Positions 26,015 to 35,312 of a DNA stretch of 64,000 nucleotides are shown in pieces. The stretch is from DASXHD01 sp038239005 (lineage in GTDB: Bacteria; Myxococcota_A; Polyangia; Polyangiales; Polyangiaceae). A program made the position numbers and the translations under genes. The notes under the pieces were generated by a model. That model was not told where the DNA came from. It worked only from the letters and a program-made list of their open reading frames with translations, and searched no databases. Numbering within the stretch: the first letter of the stretch is position 1; each line of letters begins with the position of its first letter. The DNA lies in contig JBBSFE010000002.1 in the NCBI GenBank assembly GCA_038239005.1, positions 62,001-126,000 of the forward strand. Direction: 5' to 3'.

Positions 26015-26554
26015 ATGCGAGTCGTACTTTGCATCGCGCTCTCCGCCGCGCTCGTCGGTTGCGGCGGCAAGCTCGACACCATCGGCGGTGGCGACGCGAG
26101 CATCAAGAACGACTCGGGCGTCATCATTCCCGGCGACGCAATCGCACCTCCCTCGAATTTTTGCGACCAGCAGGCCACGCGCGAGAAGAAGTGCAACCTC
26201 AAGAAGTCGACATGTCTCGACACGTGCTTCGACAACGCCATTCGCCCCGAAGCGATCGGCCCACTCGAAAACTGTCTGCTCGCGCTTCCCTGCGACGGCG
26301 ACGATCAAACTTGCGCGACGCAAGTCGGGCAGCCCTACGCATCCGACCCAGCGTTCTTGTCGTACCAAAAGGATTGCTTCGCGGCGCAACAGGGCTGCCC
26401 TGAAGTGAACACGCGCTATTGCGGACTCACCGGCGCGCTCCTCACGCAAACGCTCCGCTCCGCGCTCGACAATTGTTTCTTCGTCAACGGCCCCTGCGAC
26501 TCGATGATCACGTGCATCGACACCGCGATCACCAACGACGGCTGCAGCCCATAG
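26015..26554 (+). CDS. Cys-rich lipoprotein
   Basis: The signal peptide is MRVVLCIALSAALVGC (Cys 16). The mature 160 residues hold about 14 Cys, including KKCNLKKSTCLDTCFDN, LPCDGDDQTC and FFVNGPCDSMITC. The spacing fits a helical disulphide-bonded domain. Similar Cys-rich lipoproteins occur elsewhere in the window, but I see no repeat shared with them. The gene ends eight bases before the TPR gene on the same strand. Confidence 0.8.
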   Translation: MRVVLCIALSAALVGCGGKLDTIGGGDASIKNDSGVIIPGDAIAPPSNFCDQQATREKKCNLKKSTCLDTCFDNAIRPEAIGPLENCLLALPCDGDDQTCATQVGQPYASDPAFLSYQKDCFAAQQGCPEVNTRYCGLTGALLTQTLRSALDNCFFVNGPCDSMITCIDTAITNDGCSP

Positions 26555-26561
26555 GTGGGCG

Positions 26562-27814
26562 ATGGGACGCGAGCGGCCGATCGATCCGAAGCTGGTGAAG
26601 GACGCGCTCGACGCAGTCACTACTGCGATGCAAAGCATTCCGGCAGTGTGGAACGCCCGTCAGCCGCCGCGCGCCGAGCAGGGCGCCCGATTTTCGGGCG
26701 ACATGACTCTCGAGCAGTGGGTCCGATGGTCATTCGTTCCCAACGTGGAGCGCATCATCGACAACGATGGTCCGTGGCCCGCGTCGAGCTCCGGTGGCGC
26801 GCGCGTCGCAGGCATGCTCTCCGATCACCAGCATCTCGCGCCGCTCTATCCGCTCTTGAACGTGGTCGACGGATTGCTCGAATCGAACGGCAATCCCGCC
26901 GAATACGCGTATCGATTGGCGCACGCGGCGTTCGAGGCGCGCCATTTCGGAGAAGCCATACGACACGCGGAAGACGCCATCGCACTCGACGCGAATCACG
27001 CGAACGCGCCGCTCCTCGCAGGTTGGGCGCTTCTTCGAAAGCCAGACCGAACGACGGTCGATCTCGCGCGCGCGATTCCGTTTCTCGAGCGTGCACGCGT
27101 TCTCGCACCGAACGCGACGGACCCACTCGTGCATCTCGCAGATGCGCTGCTCGCGGCCGGGCGTGGGGCTGAGGCCGTCGCGACGATGACCCGCGCCATC
27201 GACACGAGCGCTACGTACATACACGCGCACAATTGGCTCGGTTGGTACTTCACGCGCGAGTCGCCCGACTTGCCGCGCGCCATCGAACATCTCGAGCGTG
27301 CTCTCGCATCGCGCACGTGGGGCGTCGCGTGGATGAACTACGCACGCGCGCTCGACGCAGCCAAAAGACTCCAAGATGCCGCCGTGGCGTATGCATGCTC
27401 CGTCATGGCGCCCGACGGCTACGACGTTGCCGGTGCCACGCGACGCAAAGCCGACATCGACGCCACGCTTCGCGCGCGCGGGCAAACGCCATTCGACGCG
27501 CAGCGCTGGCTTCACGGACGACCGACTTCGGATTCGTTCGCGCGTGTCGCGAGCTCGTCGATGGAAGCGCGAACGATCAAACGTTCGCGGCGCTCGACGC
27601 GTTCGCGATGCGAGGTTCCACCGGCCCAGCACTCGATGCGCTCGCCGAGGAGCTCAAAGCAGCCGAGAAGAAGGCGCTCGCGATTCGCGTGCTCGAGAAG
27701 GCGTGCGCTGCATACGAAAGGGTGGCGGATCGAACGGGTCGCGAGTGCGACGGCGGTGAGTCCGCGAACGACGCCGACGCCGCGCACCGCAAGCTCGCGG
27801 AGTGGCGTCGCTAG
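26562..27814 (+). pseudogene. TPR protein gene with a frameshift near 27.52 kb
   Basis: The first frame from ATG 26562 encodes convincing TPR-like repeats (AYRLAHAAFEARHFGEAIRHAEDAIALD, DPLVHLADALLAAGRGAEAVA) until about HGRPT. Beyond about 27520 that frame becomes Arg/Ser-rich and antisense to a real gene. The -1 frame takes over with natural sequence (DFGFVRACRELVDGSANDQTF) to a TAG at 27814. One lost base (or two gained) near 27515-27535 would explain it. Restored, the protein has about 416 residues. Decay, a sequencing error or programmed frameshifting are all possible. No classic slippery heptamer is evident. Confidence 0.75.
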
Positions 27815-28707
27815 AAAACGATCGCTAGCCCGTGCGGGGCTGCGGCGATGCGCTTCGATTTGCCGCCCGCGACGAAGAGGCCAATGCTCGTCGCGACGAA
27901 GGCGATGCCGAGGCCGAATCCGATCGTCGAAACCCACGCGCTTGCGCGCGCGACGAAGGATGCGTCGTAGCCGTTGGTGGAGCAGACGCCGAGCTTGGTG
28001 CAATCACCATCGACGGTGCCCTTCTCGGCGAGCGCAACGAGGCCGAAAACCGAGGCGATCACCACGCTCGCGGCGCCGAGCCCCAAGAACGCACGCGCGC
28101 CTCGTCGTAACCCGGCGCCATCCGAAGTGTTTTCTGCGCCCACGAGCTTGGCGGCGCCCGGCAAGTGCACGTCGAGCGAAGTTTTTCCGGTCGCGCCGAT
28201 CGTGACCGATTGCGTCCAGTGTGCCGTCGTCGTGGCGAGGGAAATCGTGTGCAGGCCTGGGTCGACGGGGATTGTGGTCGACAGCGTAGCCGTGGCGAGG
28301 TGCTGGTCGTCGATCGAGACGTCCGTGAGTGTGATGCTCGCTGGCACGCGAAGGTCGAGCTGCGGCAGCGTCGGCTCGAGGGCGGTCGCGCGTTTGCGCG
28401 CGTAGTCGGCGCGTGCGTCGTCGTGTGCCTTGGTCGCGAGGTCGGCGAGCGTGGTGTAGTCCGTCCACGCGGAAGCGGGCTTGCCTTGCGCCTCGTGACA
28501 CGCCGCGAGATTGAGCAGCGTGCCGAGTTGGGCATCCGCGCGATTGCTCGCCGCGAACTTCGCGCACGCTTCGGCAAAGTGCCCGGCCTTCATCTCGTCT
28601 TGCGCTTCGCGAAAGAGCTTCTCGCCCATCGCTTCGTTCGTTTGTGCGAACGCAGGCGCGCTCGAAGCGAGCACGAGCAGCAAACCGAGCATTCGACGTT
28701 TCATCAT
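27811..28707 (-). CDS. Secreted TPR protein with PEGA-like domain and membrane helices
   Basis: The 298-residue protein has a signal peptide, MMKRRMLGLLLVLASSAPAFA. The helical TPR part (EKLFREAQDEMKAGHFAEACAKF) comes next. A beta domain follows (LDLRVPASITLTDVSIDDQHL), of the PEGA kind that often accompanies Myxococcota kinases. Two hydrophobic segments close the C-terminus (FLGLGAASVVIASVFGLVALA and GFGLGIAFVATSIGLFVAGG). It directly follows the Ser/Thr kinase gene (TGA CCC ATG), so the two are cotranscribed and probably work in one envelope-signalling path. Confidence 0.85.
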   Translation of the reverse strand: MMKRRMLGLLLVLASSAPAFAQTNEAMGEKLFREAQDEMKAGHFAEACAKFAASNRADAQLGTLLNLAACHEAQGKPASAWTDYTTLADLATKAHDDARADYARKRATALEPTLPQLDLRVPASITLTDVSIDDQHLATATLSTTIPVDPGLHTISLATTTAHWTQSVTIGATGKTSLDVHLPGAAKLVGAENTSDGAGLRRGARAFLGLGAASVVIASVFGLVALAEKGTVDGDCTKLGVCSTNGYDASFVARASAWVSTIGFGLGIAFVATSIGLFVAGGKSKRIAAAPHGLAIVF

Positions 28708-28710
28708 GGG

Positions 28711-30021
28711 TCAGTGACGCAAGAAAAGGCGCGAGGTGTCCGTGGATGCGCTCGGAGCGGGTTTCGATGTGGGCACTTCATGGGTGGCTTGATGTTGCGT
28801 CACCACGACGGGAACGTGCGGCTCTGTTTTCGTGGTCGCGCTTGCCGTGAGCACGATGGGCGTTGCTGTTGAAACGATGGGTGGCGCGACTTCCTCGACG
28901 GCGTGAGCGGCCGATGAAGAATCTGGCGCGACAGGCGTCGCGATGACGGGAGCGGTGTTCGTTCTCGCCATCACGAATGCGATCAACGAAACGCCGACGA
29001 GACCAAGCGCGAGCAGGGCCCACACAAACCGCCTCTTGTTCGGCGCGGTTTTCCCGTCGCCCCAGGTGTGCTGCGTTACCGTCTCTGGCGCGGCGACCGT
29101 TTCGGCGAGCCCGTCTTTCGGTCCGGTGATCGCGACCGTCAGGGATCCGGCGGGGCTCACGGAAAGCTTCGATGCAAACGGCGTAAACGCTTCGATGAGC
29201 TCACTCGCATTTTGAAAACGCGCGGCAGGATCGCGCTGCAAACATCGGAGCACGATCGCGCTCAGCGTTTCGGGGACGCGACCTTGCCGCTCGTGCGGAG
29301 GCGGCGGAACCGTCTCGAGAATCGCGGCGAACGTTGCTCCGACGCTCTCGCCGGCGAAGGGCATGGTTCCCGTGAGAAGCTCGTACGTGATGACGCCGAT
29401 CGACCAGATGTCCGCGCGGACGTCGACGTTCTTCGAGCTGCGCACTTGTTCGGGCGACATGTATGCCGGCGAGCCCATGGTGGCGCCGGTGGTCGTGATG
29501 TTTCCCGCTTTGTCGAAGCCGCTTTTCGAAATGCCGAAATCCAAGATTTTGATTTTGTCTGCGCGACCCGCGCGATGCACGACGAACAAATTCGATGGCT
29601 TGAGATCGCGATGCACGATGCCCGTTTCGTGTGTTTCGAGCAGCCCTGTGAGTGCTTGGAGCATGTACGCAATGGCGATGCCCGGCTCGAGCGCGCCGGT
29701 GCGTTCGAGGAGCTGCGCGAGGTCTTCTCCTTCGAGGAGATCCATCACCATGAACGGAACGCCGTCGTCGAGCTTGCCGACGTCCGTCACGCGCGCGATG
29801 TGCTCGCCTTCGATGCGCGCAGCAGCGCGCGCCTCCTGAAGAAAACGCGCGACGAATTGTGGGTCTTTGGCGACCGTCGGGAGGAGCACCTTCAACGCAA
29901 CATCGACGCCAAGCTCTTCGTGCCGCGCGGCATAGACGGCGCCCATCGCGCCCTCGCCGAGCTTGCGGGTGACGCGGAATTTCCCCGCGACGAGCGTTCC
30001 GGAGGCGAGCTCGTTGCCCAT
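28711..30021 (-). CDS. Transmembrane serine/threonine protein kinase
   Basis: The 436-residue Hanks-type kinase has the glycine loop LGEGAMGAVY (21-30), Lys 44 (VALKVL), HRDLKPSN (137-144), DFG (161-163) and SPAYMSPEQ. These are all intact, so it should be active. A membrane helix (FVWALLALGLVGVSLIAFVMA) separates the cytoplasmic kinase from a 90-residue periplasmic tail rich in Pro, Thr and Val, with no sensor fold visible. The downstream TPR/PEGA gene is the likely partner. Confidence 0.95.
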   Translation of the reverse strand: MGNELASGTLVAGKFRVTRKLGEGAMGAVYAARHEELGVDVALKVLLPTVAKDPQFVARFLQEARAAARIEGEHIARVTDVGKLDDGVPFMVMDLLEGEDLAQLLERTGALEPGIAIAYMLQALTGLLETHETGIVHRDLKPSNLFVVHRAGRADKIKILDFGISKSGFDKAGNITTTGATMGSPAYMSPEQVRSSKNVDVRADIWSIGVITYELLTGTMPFAGESVGATFAAILETVPPPPHERQGRVPETLSAIVLRCLQRDPAARFQNASELIEAFTPFASKLSVSPAGSLTVAITGPKDGLAETVAAPETVTQHTWGDGKTAPNKRRFVWALLALGLVGVSLIAFVMARTNTAPVIATPVAPDSSSAAHAVEEVAPPIVSTATPIVLTASATTKTEPHVPVVVTQHQATHEVPTSKPAPSASTDTSRLFLRH

Positions 30022-30032
30022 CGACCTCGATA

Positions 30033-30785
30033 CTACTTGAAAGCCGCGACCTGAAACACCGCGTTGCCGTCGGTCTGTAGCTGCGCGGTAGCGGTATAGT
30101 TGGCCGATGCGTCGGCGATGCGGTCTTGCAGGATGTTGAAGAAAGGCGATGGGGTCATGATGCGCACCGCAAAGCCGCCATCGCTCGTAGGAAGTATCTT
30201 CTGATCGGCCGTGCCCGCCGCGACGAGCACGTTTCCCGGTGCTCCGAGCACGGTCGCACTGAAGGATGTGCCGGCGTCGCTATCGATGCTGTCGATGGAG
30301 AGCGTCGTCGGTCCGGCGTACTCGGCCATGCGCACGTCGAGAAATTGAACCGCCTGGCCCATCGTGACGTTGATGGTCGTCGCACCATTCGCGCCCACGT
30401 GAGCGTAGAACATGGCCTGATAGACGTTGCCGGACGTGCCCGAATACACGAACTTGTACAAGTTCGATTGCGGGTCCGAGACCGCCGCGTTGATCGCGAG
30501 CCCTTGCCACCCAACGGCCACGACCACGAGATCGCCGGCGCGCATGCCCGAGTCGAGCGTGACGACGACGGAGCTACCATCGACGTTGCCGGCCCAGCTG
30601 CTCTGAACGAACCAACCGCCATCGGCTGGGCCCGTCTCGGATGAGGCTCCGTCGAACGCCCCGTCGAACGCCGCACCATCGGCGCCGGCGTCGGGCGCGA
30701 GCGTGTAGTCGTCTCGTAGACCGATGATGGCCGTGCACGCGCCCAAGCTCACCGAACAAAGCGCAATGACGAGAGCGCGCCGCAC
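30033..30785 (-). CDS. Hypothetical lipoprotein, beta-rich
   Basis: No ATG fits, and GTG 30783-30785 gives VRRALVIALCSVSLGAC (Cys 17) and 250 residues. An Asp/Ala/Gly linker precedes a beta-rich domain with segments such as VVVTLDSGMRAGDLVVVAVGW and TINVTMGQAVQFLDVRMAEYAG. The pattern resembles the jelly-roll modules seen after lipoboxes in myxobacteria and planctomycetes. It is divergent from the beta-helix lipoprotein gene, with 41 bases between the starts. Confidence 0.7.
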   Translation of the reverse strand: MRRALVIALCSVSLGACTAIIGLRDDYTLAPDAGADGAAFDGAFDGASSETGPADGGWFVQSSWAGNVDGSSVVVTLDSGMRAGDLVVVAVGWQGLAINAAVSDPQSNLYKFVYSGTSGNVYQAMFYAHVGANGATTINVTMGQAVQFLDVRMAEYAGPTTLSIDSIDSDAGTSFSATVLGAPGNVLVAAGTADQKILPTSDGGFAVRIMTPSPFFNILQDRIADASANYTATAQLQTDGNAVFQVAAFK

Positions 30786-30826
30786 GATCTCGAGCGTACT
30801 ACGTAGCTTCGAGATACGATGCAGCG

Positions 30827-31771
30827 ATGTCGCGTTGGCTTTTTGTTCTCGTGATGGTGGGGTGCTCGAGTGACGGAGGCAACCCGCAAGATAGCGGCGG
30901 AACCGACGTCGCCACCGCGACGGACGCCCAAGCGGAGACGCAACCAAGCGGAGACGCCGCGACGGACGCCACGGATGCGATCGCTCCGACGTGCACGGCA
31001 AAACCAGATGCAACGAACACGGGCGTGCCCAAAAACGTCACGCTGACGCAAGTGAACACGGACGTCACCGTCACGCAGGACGACGCCGTCATCGACGCGC
31101 AGGACATTCACGGGTTTTTGATCATCAAAGCCAACCGCGTTCACGTGATGCGATCGATCGTCCGCGGCAAGGCGACCGCGGCAACGACCGCCGCCATTCG
31201 CATCAACTCCGGCACGGACATCCTCATCGAAGACACCGAAGTCTCGATCGATACGCCGTCGGTCGACGTCGATGGCGTCTCCGGCTCGAATTTCACGGCG
31301 CGTCGCATGAACATCCACGGCGGCGTCGACGGGATGAAGCTCGGCGACAACAGCACCGTCGAGTGCAGCTACATCCACGACCTCGCGTCGTTCGCGTCCG
31401 ATCCGAATCAAGGCGGCGGCGCGACTCACAACGACTGCATTCAAATTCTCGCGGGCACGACGATCGCCATCACGCACAACCAGCTCGTGGCCGCGAAAGA
31501 CCAAAACTCCGCCATTCAAGTCACGCAAGACTTCGGCGCTGTGGGCTTTCTCCACATCGCTTCGAACTGGGCCGATGGCGGCGGGTGCACCTTCAATATT
31601 TCGCACAAAGGCTTGGCGACCCTCACCAACGTCTTCACCGACTCGAATCGCTTCGGACGAAATTCGTACTTCGGTTGCCCCATCTTGAAGAGCACACAGA
31701 CGACGCTCGTATCAACCAACGACGTCTGGGACGACAACAACATGCCCGTCCCGATCCAAACGCACGACTAA
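30827..31771 (+). CDS. Lipoprotein with right-handed beta-helix domain
   Basis: The signal peptide is MSRWLFVLVMVGC (Cys 13), followed by an Asp/Thr/Ala linker of 45 residues. The remaining 240 residues show pectate-lyase-like coils: DILIEDTEVSID, NFTARRMNIHGGVDGMKL, STVECSYIHDL and TTIAITHNQLV. Such parallel beta-helices often bind or cleave polysaccharide. No catalytic residues can be assigned. Its stop overlaps the convergent gene (CTAA). Confidence 0.8.
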   Translation: MSRWLFVLVMVGCSSDGGNPQDSGGTDVATATDAQAETQPSGDAATDATDAIAPTCTAKPDATNTGVPKNVTLTQVNTDVTVTQDDAVIDAQDIHGFLIIKANRVHVMRSIVRGKATAATTAAIRINSGTDILIEDTEVSIDTPSVDVDGVSGSNFTARRMNIHGGVDGMKLGDNSTVECSYIHDLASFASDPNQGGGATHNDCIQILAGTTIAITHNQLVAAKDQNSAIQVTQDFGAVGFLHIASNWADGGGCTFNISHKGLATLTNVFTDSNRFGRNSYFGCPILKSTQTTLVSTNDVWDDNNMPVPIQTHD

Positions 31772-32448
31772 GGCTCGGTCGAAACGCAAAACGGTGACGG
31801 CGCGGCGTTTTGCGCGATGAGCGCGGCGAGCTCGCGGCGTGGTTCGTCATCGATCGATGCGAGCAGCGGCGCGAGGGCGCGATCGAACGTCTCGACTGCG
31901 CGGCGCAAATCGTCCGACGGGTTCTCGAAGCGTGGCGCGAGACCTGCGCGCAGTCGCTCGAGCAAGAACAAATTCGGTACGGCGTCGGCGTCCCATGCGT
32001 CGCCTGCGCGCTGGCCCTCACTGACGAACATCGAGATGCGCGCCGCCTTCTGCACGAAGATGGTGATGCCTTGCGTCGCTTCCGGGTCTCCCGGTTGCGC
32101 GAGCCCGCTGACGATCGCGAGGGCAGCTTTGTAGAGGCGCGCGGCGGCGAGAGAAATCGGCTCGGACGGAATCGGCGCGTCGAGATCGACGCCTTCTTCT
32201 TCGGCGGCCTCTTCGAGAGCGGAGATCCCGCGTAGCATGTCCTGCTCGGCGTCCTCGAGGATGACGAGCGGATCGCTCGGGTCCTCGTGGCGTGCAGTGT
32301 GCACCCAATTGCGCTGAAGCTCGCGCTTCCGGACGGGGCACTCGTTCGCGAGGGGGCACCGGGCGCAGTTGCCGTCACACCAGTTGTAGGGCGAAGTGAA
32401 CGTCACGCGACCTTCATACCACTCGCATTGCGGTAGAGTGAACGGCAC
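31768..32448 (-). CDS. Cys-cluster protein of unknown function
   Basis: No ATG fits. GTG 32446-32448 gives 226 residues and retains CEWYEG, while GTG 32406 would give a shorter form. The N-terminus has NWCDGNCARCPLANECP, four Cys spaced C-x3-C-x2-C-x5-C, suggesting a zinc site or an iron-sulphur cluster. The rest is acidic and helical (EEAAEEEGVDLDAP and RAVETFDRALAPLLASIDDE). The preferred start abuts the ATG of the divergent gene with no base between. Confidence 0.65.
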   Translation of the reverse strand: MPFTLPQCEWYEGRVTFTSPYNWCDGNCARCPLANECPVRKRELQRNWVHTARHEDPSDPLVILEDAEQDMLRGISALEEAAEEEGVDLDAPIPSEPISLAAARLYKAALAIVSGLAQPGDPEATQGITIFVQKAARISMFVSEGQRAGDAWDADAVPNLFLLERLRAGLAPRFENPSDDLRRAVETFDRALAPLLASIDDEPRRELAALIAQNAAPSPFCVSTEP

Positions 32449-33849
32449 ATGATTCGACGCCTTCTCGTCGCTTGTGCGGCCTGCGCGATCGCGTGCTCCA
32501 GCCCGAAGCCGATCACGTCCATCACGGTCTCGACGGGCGATCTCATCCCGGCTTTTTCGCCGACCATTCTCGAATACGAGGTGACGTCGCTCACCACGAT
32601 GGTGCCCGTGTCGATCACCGTCGCGGGAACCGACGTCACCATTGGCGGCGAGGCGATCGCCGACAGCACGCCGTTCTCGATAACAGTCTCGTCGCTCGAC
32701 GACGCCACATCGATCCTCGTAAACGGCTTCGATGCGCTCGGCAAGCCCGTGACCTACACGATTCACACCGTGCCCAAAGTGCGGCCGCAATACACCGTGA
32801 CGACGCTGAGCTCGCCGACGCCCGGTCAAATTCTCGTTGCGCCGACACAGCTTCTCTCACCCACGGCGAAGACGCCCTTTCTCTACATTCTCGACGAAAC
32901 GGGGCGGCTCCAGTTTTACAAAAAGATGTCGAACCTCGCCTTCGACTTCCAACGCCAGACGCTCTCGAACGGCACCCAGCGCTACACGTACATCGCGCTC
33001 GATGCGCCGGTGGATCTCGCGGCGTGGCCGGTCGAATCGTGCACGGCGTACGTCCTCGATGATCACTTCAACCAGCTCCGCACGGTGCGCCTCGACCAAG
33101 GCGGCACGCACCCGAGCAGCGGCGTCGACGCTCACGACTTTCGTCTGATCGACGACGACCACTGGATTGCGCTGTCGTACATCGGCGAGACGGTGACCAA
33201 CGTTCCTGGGTTTGCCACGGCCAATGTCGTGTCAGCGGTCGTGCAAGAGGTCAACGGAGATAGCGTCGTCTTCGACTGGGAGACCACGAGCGTGCCCGAG
33301 CTCTACGCTGACAGCACCGAAGGCAACGACTTCTCCAAAACGGCGACACCTCTAGACTATAGCCACCTCAATTCGGTCGAGATCGATCCCGCCAATGGGA
33401 ATCCCGTTGTCTCGCTCCGCCATGATGACGCCATCGTCGAGCTCGATCGCACGAGCGGCCAAATCGTGTGGACGCTCAGCGGCCTCGGCGACGACTTCGG
33501 TCTCGCCGCAGCCGACAAAACCTCGCACCAGCATCACGCGCGTTTCCTCGAGCCGAACCACTTGCTCGTGTTCGACAACGGCAACGCATCGAGCCAAACC
33601 AAAATTCGCGAATACCAAATCGACCCGCAAGCGCACACCGCGCAGGTGCTCGCGGCGCTCTCGGTCGACGCGCACTTCTCGACGGCGATGGGGTCCGTGC
33701 AGAAGCTCGGCGGTCGATACTTCGTCGGTTGGGGCTACCACCTGACGAGCGCGGCCGACGTCACGGAGATCGACCCCGCTACGATGACGAAGTCGTTCGA
33801 GATGAGCTTCCAAGACGGCTACGCCTCGTATCGCGCGCTCAAATACTAG
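32449..33849 (+). CDS. Arylsulfotransferase-like lipoprotein
   Basis: The 466-residue protein has a lipobox, MIRRLLVACAACAIAC (Cys 16). Residues 25-100 look like a cadherin-like beta-sandwich (AFSPTILEYEVTSL). The rest follows the arylsulfotransferase (Arylsulfotran_2) propeller pattern: VDAHDFRLIDDDHWIALSY, HLNSVEIDPANGNPVVSLRH, VELDRTSGQIVWTLSG and HQHHARFLEPNHLLVFDNG. Sulfate transfer between phenolic compounds is the family's known activity. Many members are uncharacterised, so this is a family rather than a substrate call. Confidence 0.85.
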   Translation: MIRRLLVACAACAIACSSPKPITSITVSTGDLIPAFSPTILEYEVTSLTTMVPVSITVAGTDVTIGGEAIADSTPFSITVSSLDDATSILVNGFDALGKPVTYTIHTVPKVRPQYTVTTLSSPTPGQILVAPTQLLSPTAKTPFLYILDETGRLQFYKKMSNLAFDFQRQTLSNGTQRYTYIALDAPVDLAAWPVESCTAYVLDDHFNQLRTVRLDQGGTHPSSGVDAHDFRLIDDDHWIALSYIGETVTNVPGFATANVVSAVVQEVNGDSVVFDWETTSVPELYADSTEGNDFSKTATPLDYSHLNSVEIDPANGNPVVSLRHDDAIVELDRTSGQIVWTLSGLGDDFGLAAADKTSHQHHARFLEPNHLLVFDNGNASSQTKIREYQIDPQAHTAQVLAALSVDAHFSTAMGSVQKLGGRYFVGWGYHLTSAADVTEIDPATMTKSFEMSFQDGYASYRALKY

Positions 33850-33946
33850 CGGGCGACATTTGCGCCGCACTCGCGGCCGTTTTGCCACAAGCGGCACGAC
33901 AATTCAGGCAGATTCTTGCGGCACGGATGTTGGTTAAGAACCTCCC

Positions 33947-33955
33947 AGAAGGAGA
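33947..33955 (+). promoter_or_regulatory. Strong Shine-Dalgarno of the GlsB-like gene
   Basis: AGAAGGAGA lies six bases before ATG 33962 and matches the 16S anti-SD well, unlike most starts in this window. It suggests strong translation of this small membrane protein. Confidence 0.8.
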
Positions 33956-33961
33956 TTTCCA

Positions 33962-34216
33962 ATGACCATCGTCGCCTGGATCGTGTTCGGTTTGATTGCC
34001 GGTTTCATCGCCAGCAAGCTCGTCAATCACAACGGCCAAGGGCCCGTGCTCGACATCGTCCTCGGTGTCGTCGGCGCCTTCGTCGGCGGATTTTTGTTCA
34101 ACCTGCTTGGCGATTCCGGTGTGACCGGTTTCAACGTCTGGAGCGTCTTCGTCGCCGTCGTCGGCGCAGTCGTCGTGCTCGCCAGCTACCACGCACTCGC
34201 TCGCGCAACCGCCTGA
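33962..34216 (+). CDS. GlsB/YeaQ/YmgE family stress membrane protein
   Basis: The 84-residue protein has three hydrophobic segments and the family pattern WIVFGLIAGFIASKL, GVVGAFVGGFLFNLL and VVGAVVVLASYHA. This transglycosylase-associated (GlsB/YeaQ) family is induced by general stress in many bacteria, and its role in the membrane is poorly known. It is the first gene of a four- or five-gene run of membrane proteins, and a GAG separates its stop from the next ATG by one base. Confidence 0.93.
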   Translation: MTIVAWIVFGLIAGFIASKLVNHNGQGPVLDIVLGVVGAFVGGFLFNLLGDSGVTGFNVWSVFVAVVGAVVVLASYHALARATA

Positions 34217-34217
34217 G

Positions 34218-35312
34218 ATGGATCGAACGTCGCGCGTTCTGGTCATTCTGGCTTCGCTGGTCGTCATCATCGCCGGCTTGAAGCTTGGCCAGGACGTGCT
34301 CGTTCCAATTTTGGTTGGCGCGCTGATCGTCGGCGCGTCGTCGCCGATTGTTACGTACATGCTGAAGCGCCGCTTTCCACCGATCGCGGTTGCGGGCGTC
34401 ATCATCTTTCTCGACATTGGCATACTCGCACTCTTCGCAGGCGTCCTCGTGTTTGCCGCCGCCGAGCTACGCGTCGTGATGCCGCGATACATCGCGTCGC
34501 TCAACAACGCCGACACATGGATCGTGCACGACTTGGCAAATCGCGGCATCACCGTCGAGAGCCCGATCATGAGCACCCTGAAGAGCGCGAAGCCCGCCGG
34601 CGCGCTCGAAGGGATCGCCGCACAGTTCGCGGGCGCCGCATCGCTCGTCACCGTCGTGCTCCTCGTAACGTTTTTCACGCTCTGCGAAGTCACGACACTC
34701 GGTGACAAGATTCGCGCTCTCGACAAAGCCGATTCCCACTTCGAGCGCATTGACACCATCGTCAATCACGTTCAGCGCTACGTGGTCGTCAAGGTCGCGA
34801 CGAGCGCGGTCGCCGGCGTCTGCGTCTTCATCCTGCTCACCGTGTGCCGCGTCGATCTCGCCCTCATGCTCGCGATCATCGCCTTTGCGCTCCACTTCAT
34901 GCCGAACGTCGGGCCGGCGATCGCCATGGTGCCCGGCGTTGCCATCGCAGCCTTCTCGCGCGGGCCCGGCACGGCTGCCGTCGTCACCATCGGATATCTC
35001 ACCATCAACGCGGTCGTCGGAAGTGTGCTGGAGCCGCGCTGGCTCGGGCGTTCGCTCAACCTTTCGCCGCTCGCGGTGCTCGTGAGCCTCATCTTCTGGA
35101 CGTGGATGTGGGGTCCGCTCGGCGCGGTTCTTTCGGTTCCACTCCTCGCGATCATGAAGATCGCACTCGAGAACGTGGAATCCACGAAGTGGTTCGCGCA
35201 CCTGCTCGAAGACGCGCCCGATCAAGAGACGCCGCCCAAACGCCGACCGACGCACTCGATCATTCGACGACCAACGTTCGTCATCACCGGAACGCCGAAG
35301 AGGCCGCCGTGA
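34218..35312 (+). CDS. AI-2E family transporter (PerM-like)
   Basis: The 364-residue protein shows about eight membrane helices and the AI-2E/PerM pattern, including ALHFMPNVGPAIAMVPGVAIAAF, INAVVGSVLEPRWLGRSLNLSPLAVLVSL and WTWMWGPLGAVLSVPLLAIMKI. Members export autoinducer-2 or act as Na+/H+ antiporters, and the substrate here is unknown. A basic 30-residue tail follows the last helix. The TGA shares a base with the ATG of the next gene (TGATG), implying coupled translation with the Gcr-family protein. Confidence 0.93.
   Translation: MDRTSRVLVILASLVVIIAGLKLGQDVLVPILVGALIVGASSPIVTYMLKRRFPPIAVAGVIIFLDIGILALFAGVLVFAAAELRVVMPRYIASLNNADTWIVHDLANRGITVESPIMSTLKSAKPAGALEGIAAQFAGAASLVTVVLLVTFFTLCEVTTLGDKIRALDKADSHFERIDTIVNHVQRYVVVKVATSAVAGVCVFILLTVCRVDLALMLAIIAFALHFMPNVGPAIAMVPGVAIAAFSRGPGTAAVVTIGYLTINAVVGSVLEPRWLGRSLNLSPLAVLVSLIFWTWMWGPLGAVLSVPLLAIMKIALENVESTKWFAHLLEDAPDQETPPKRRPTHSIIRRPTFVITGTPKRPP

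Noticed and set aside
34844..35311. Upstream 156-codon extension of the Gcr-family gene
   Set aside because: It lies inside the AI-2E gene in another frame, and the TGATG start is better supported.
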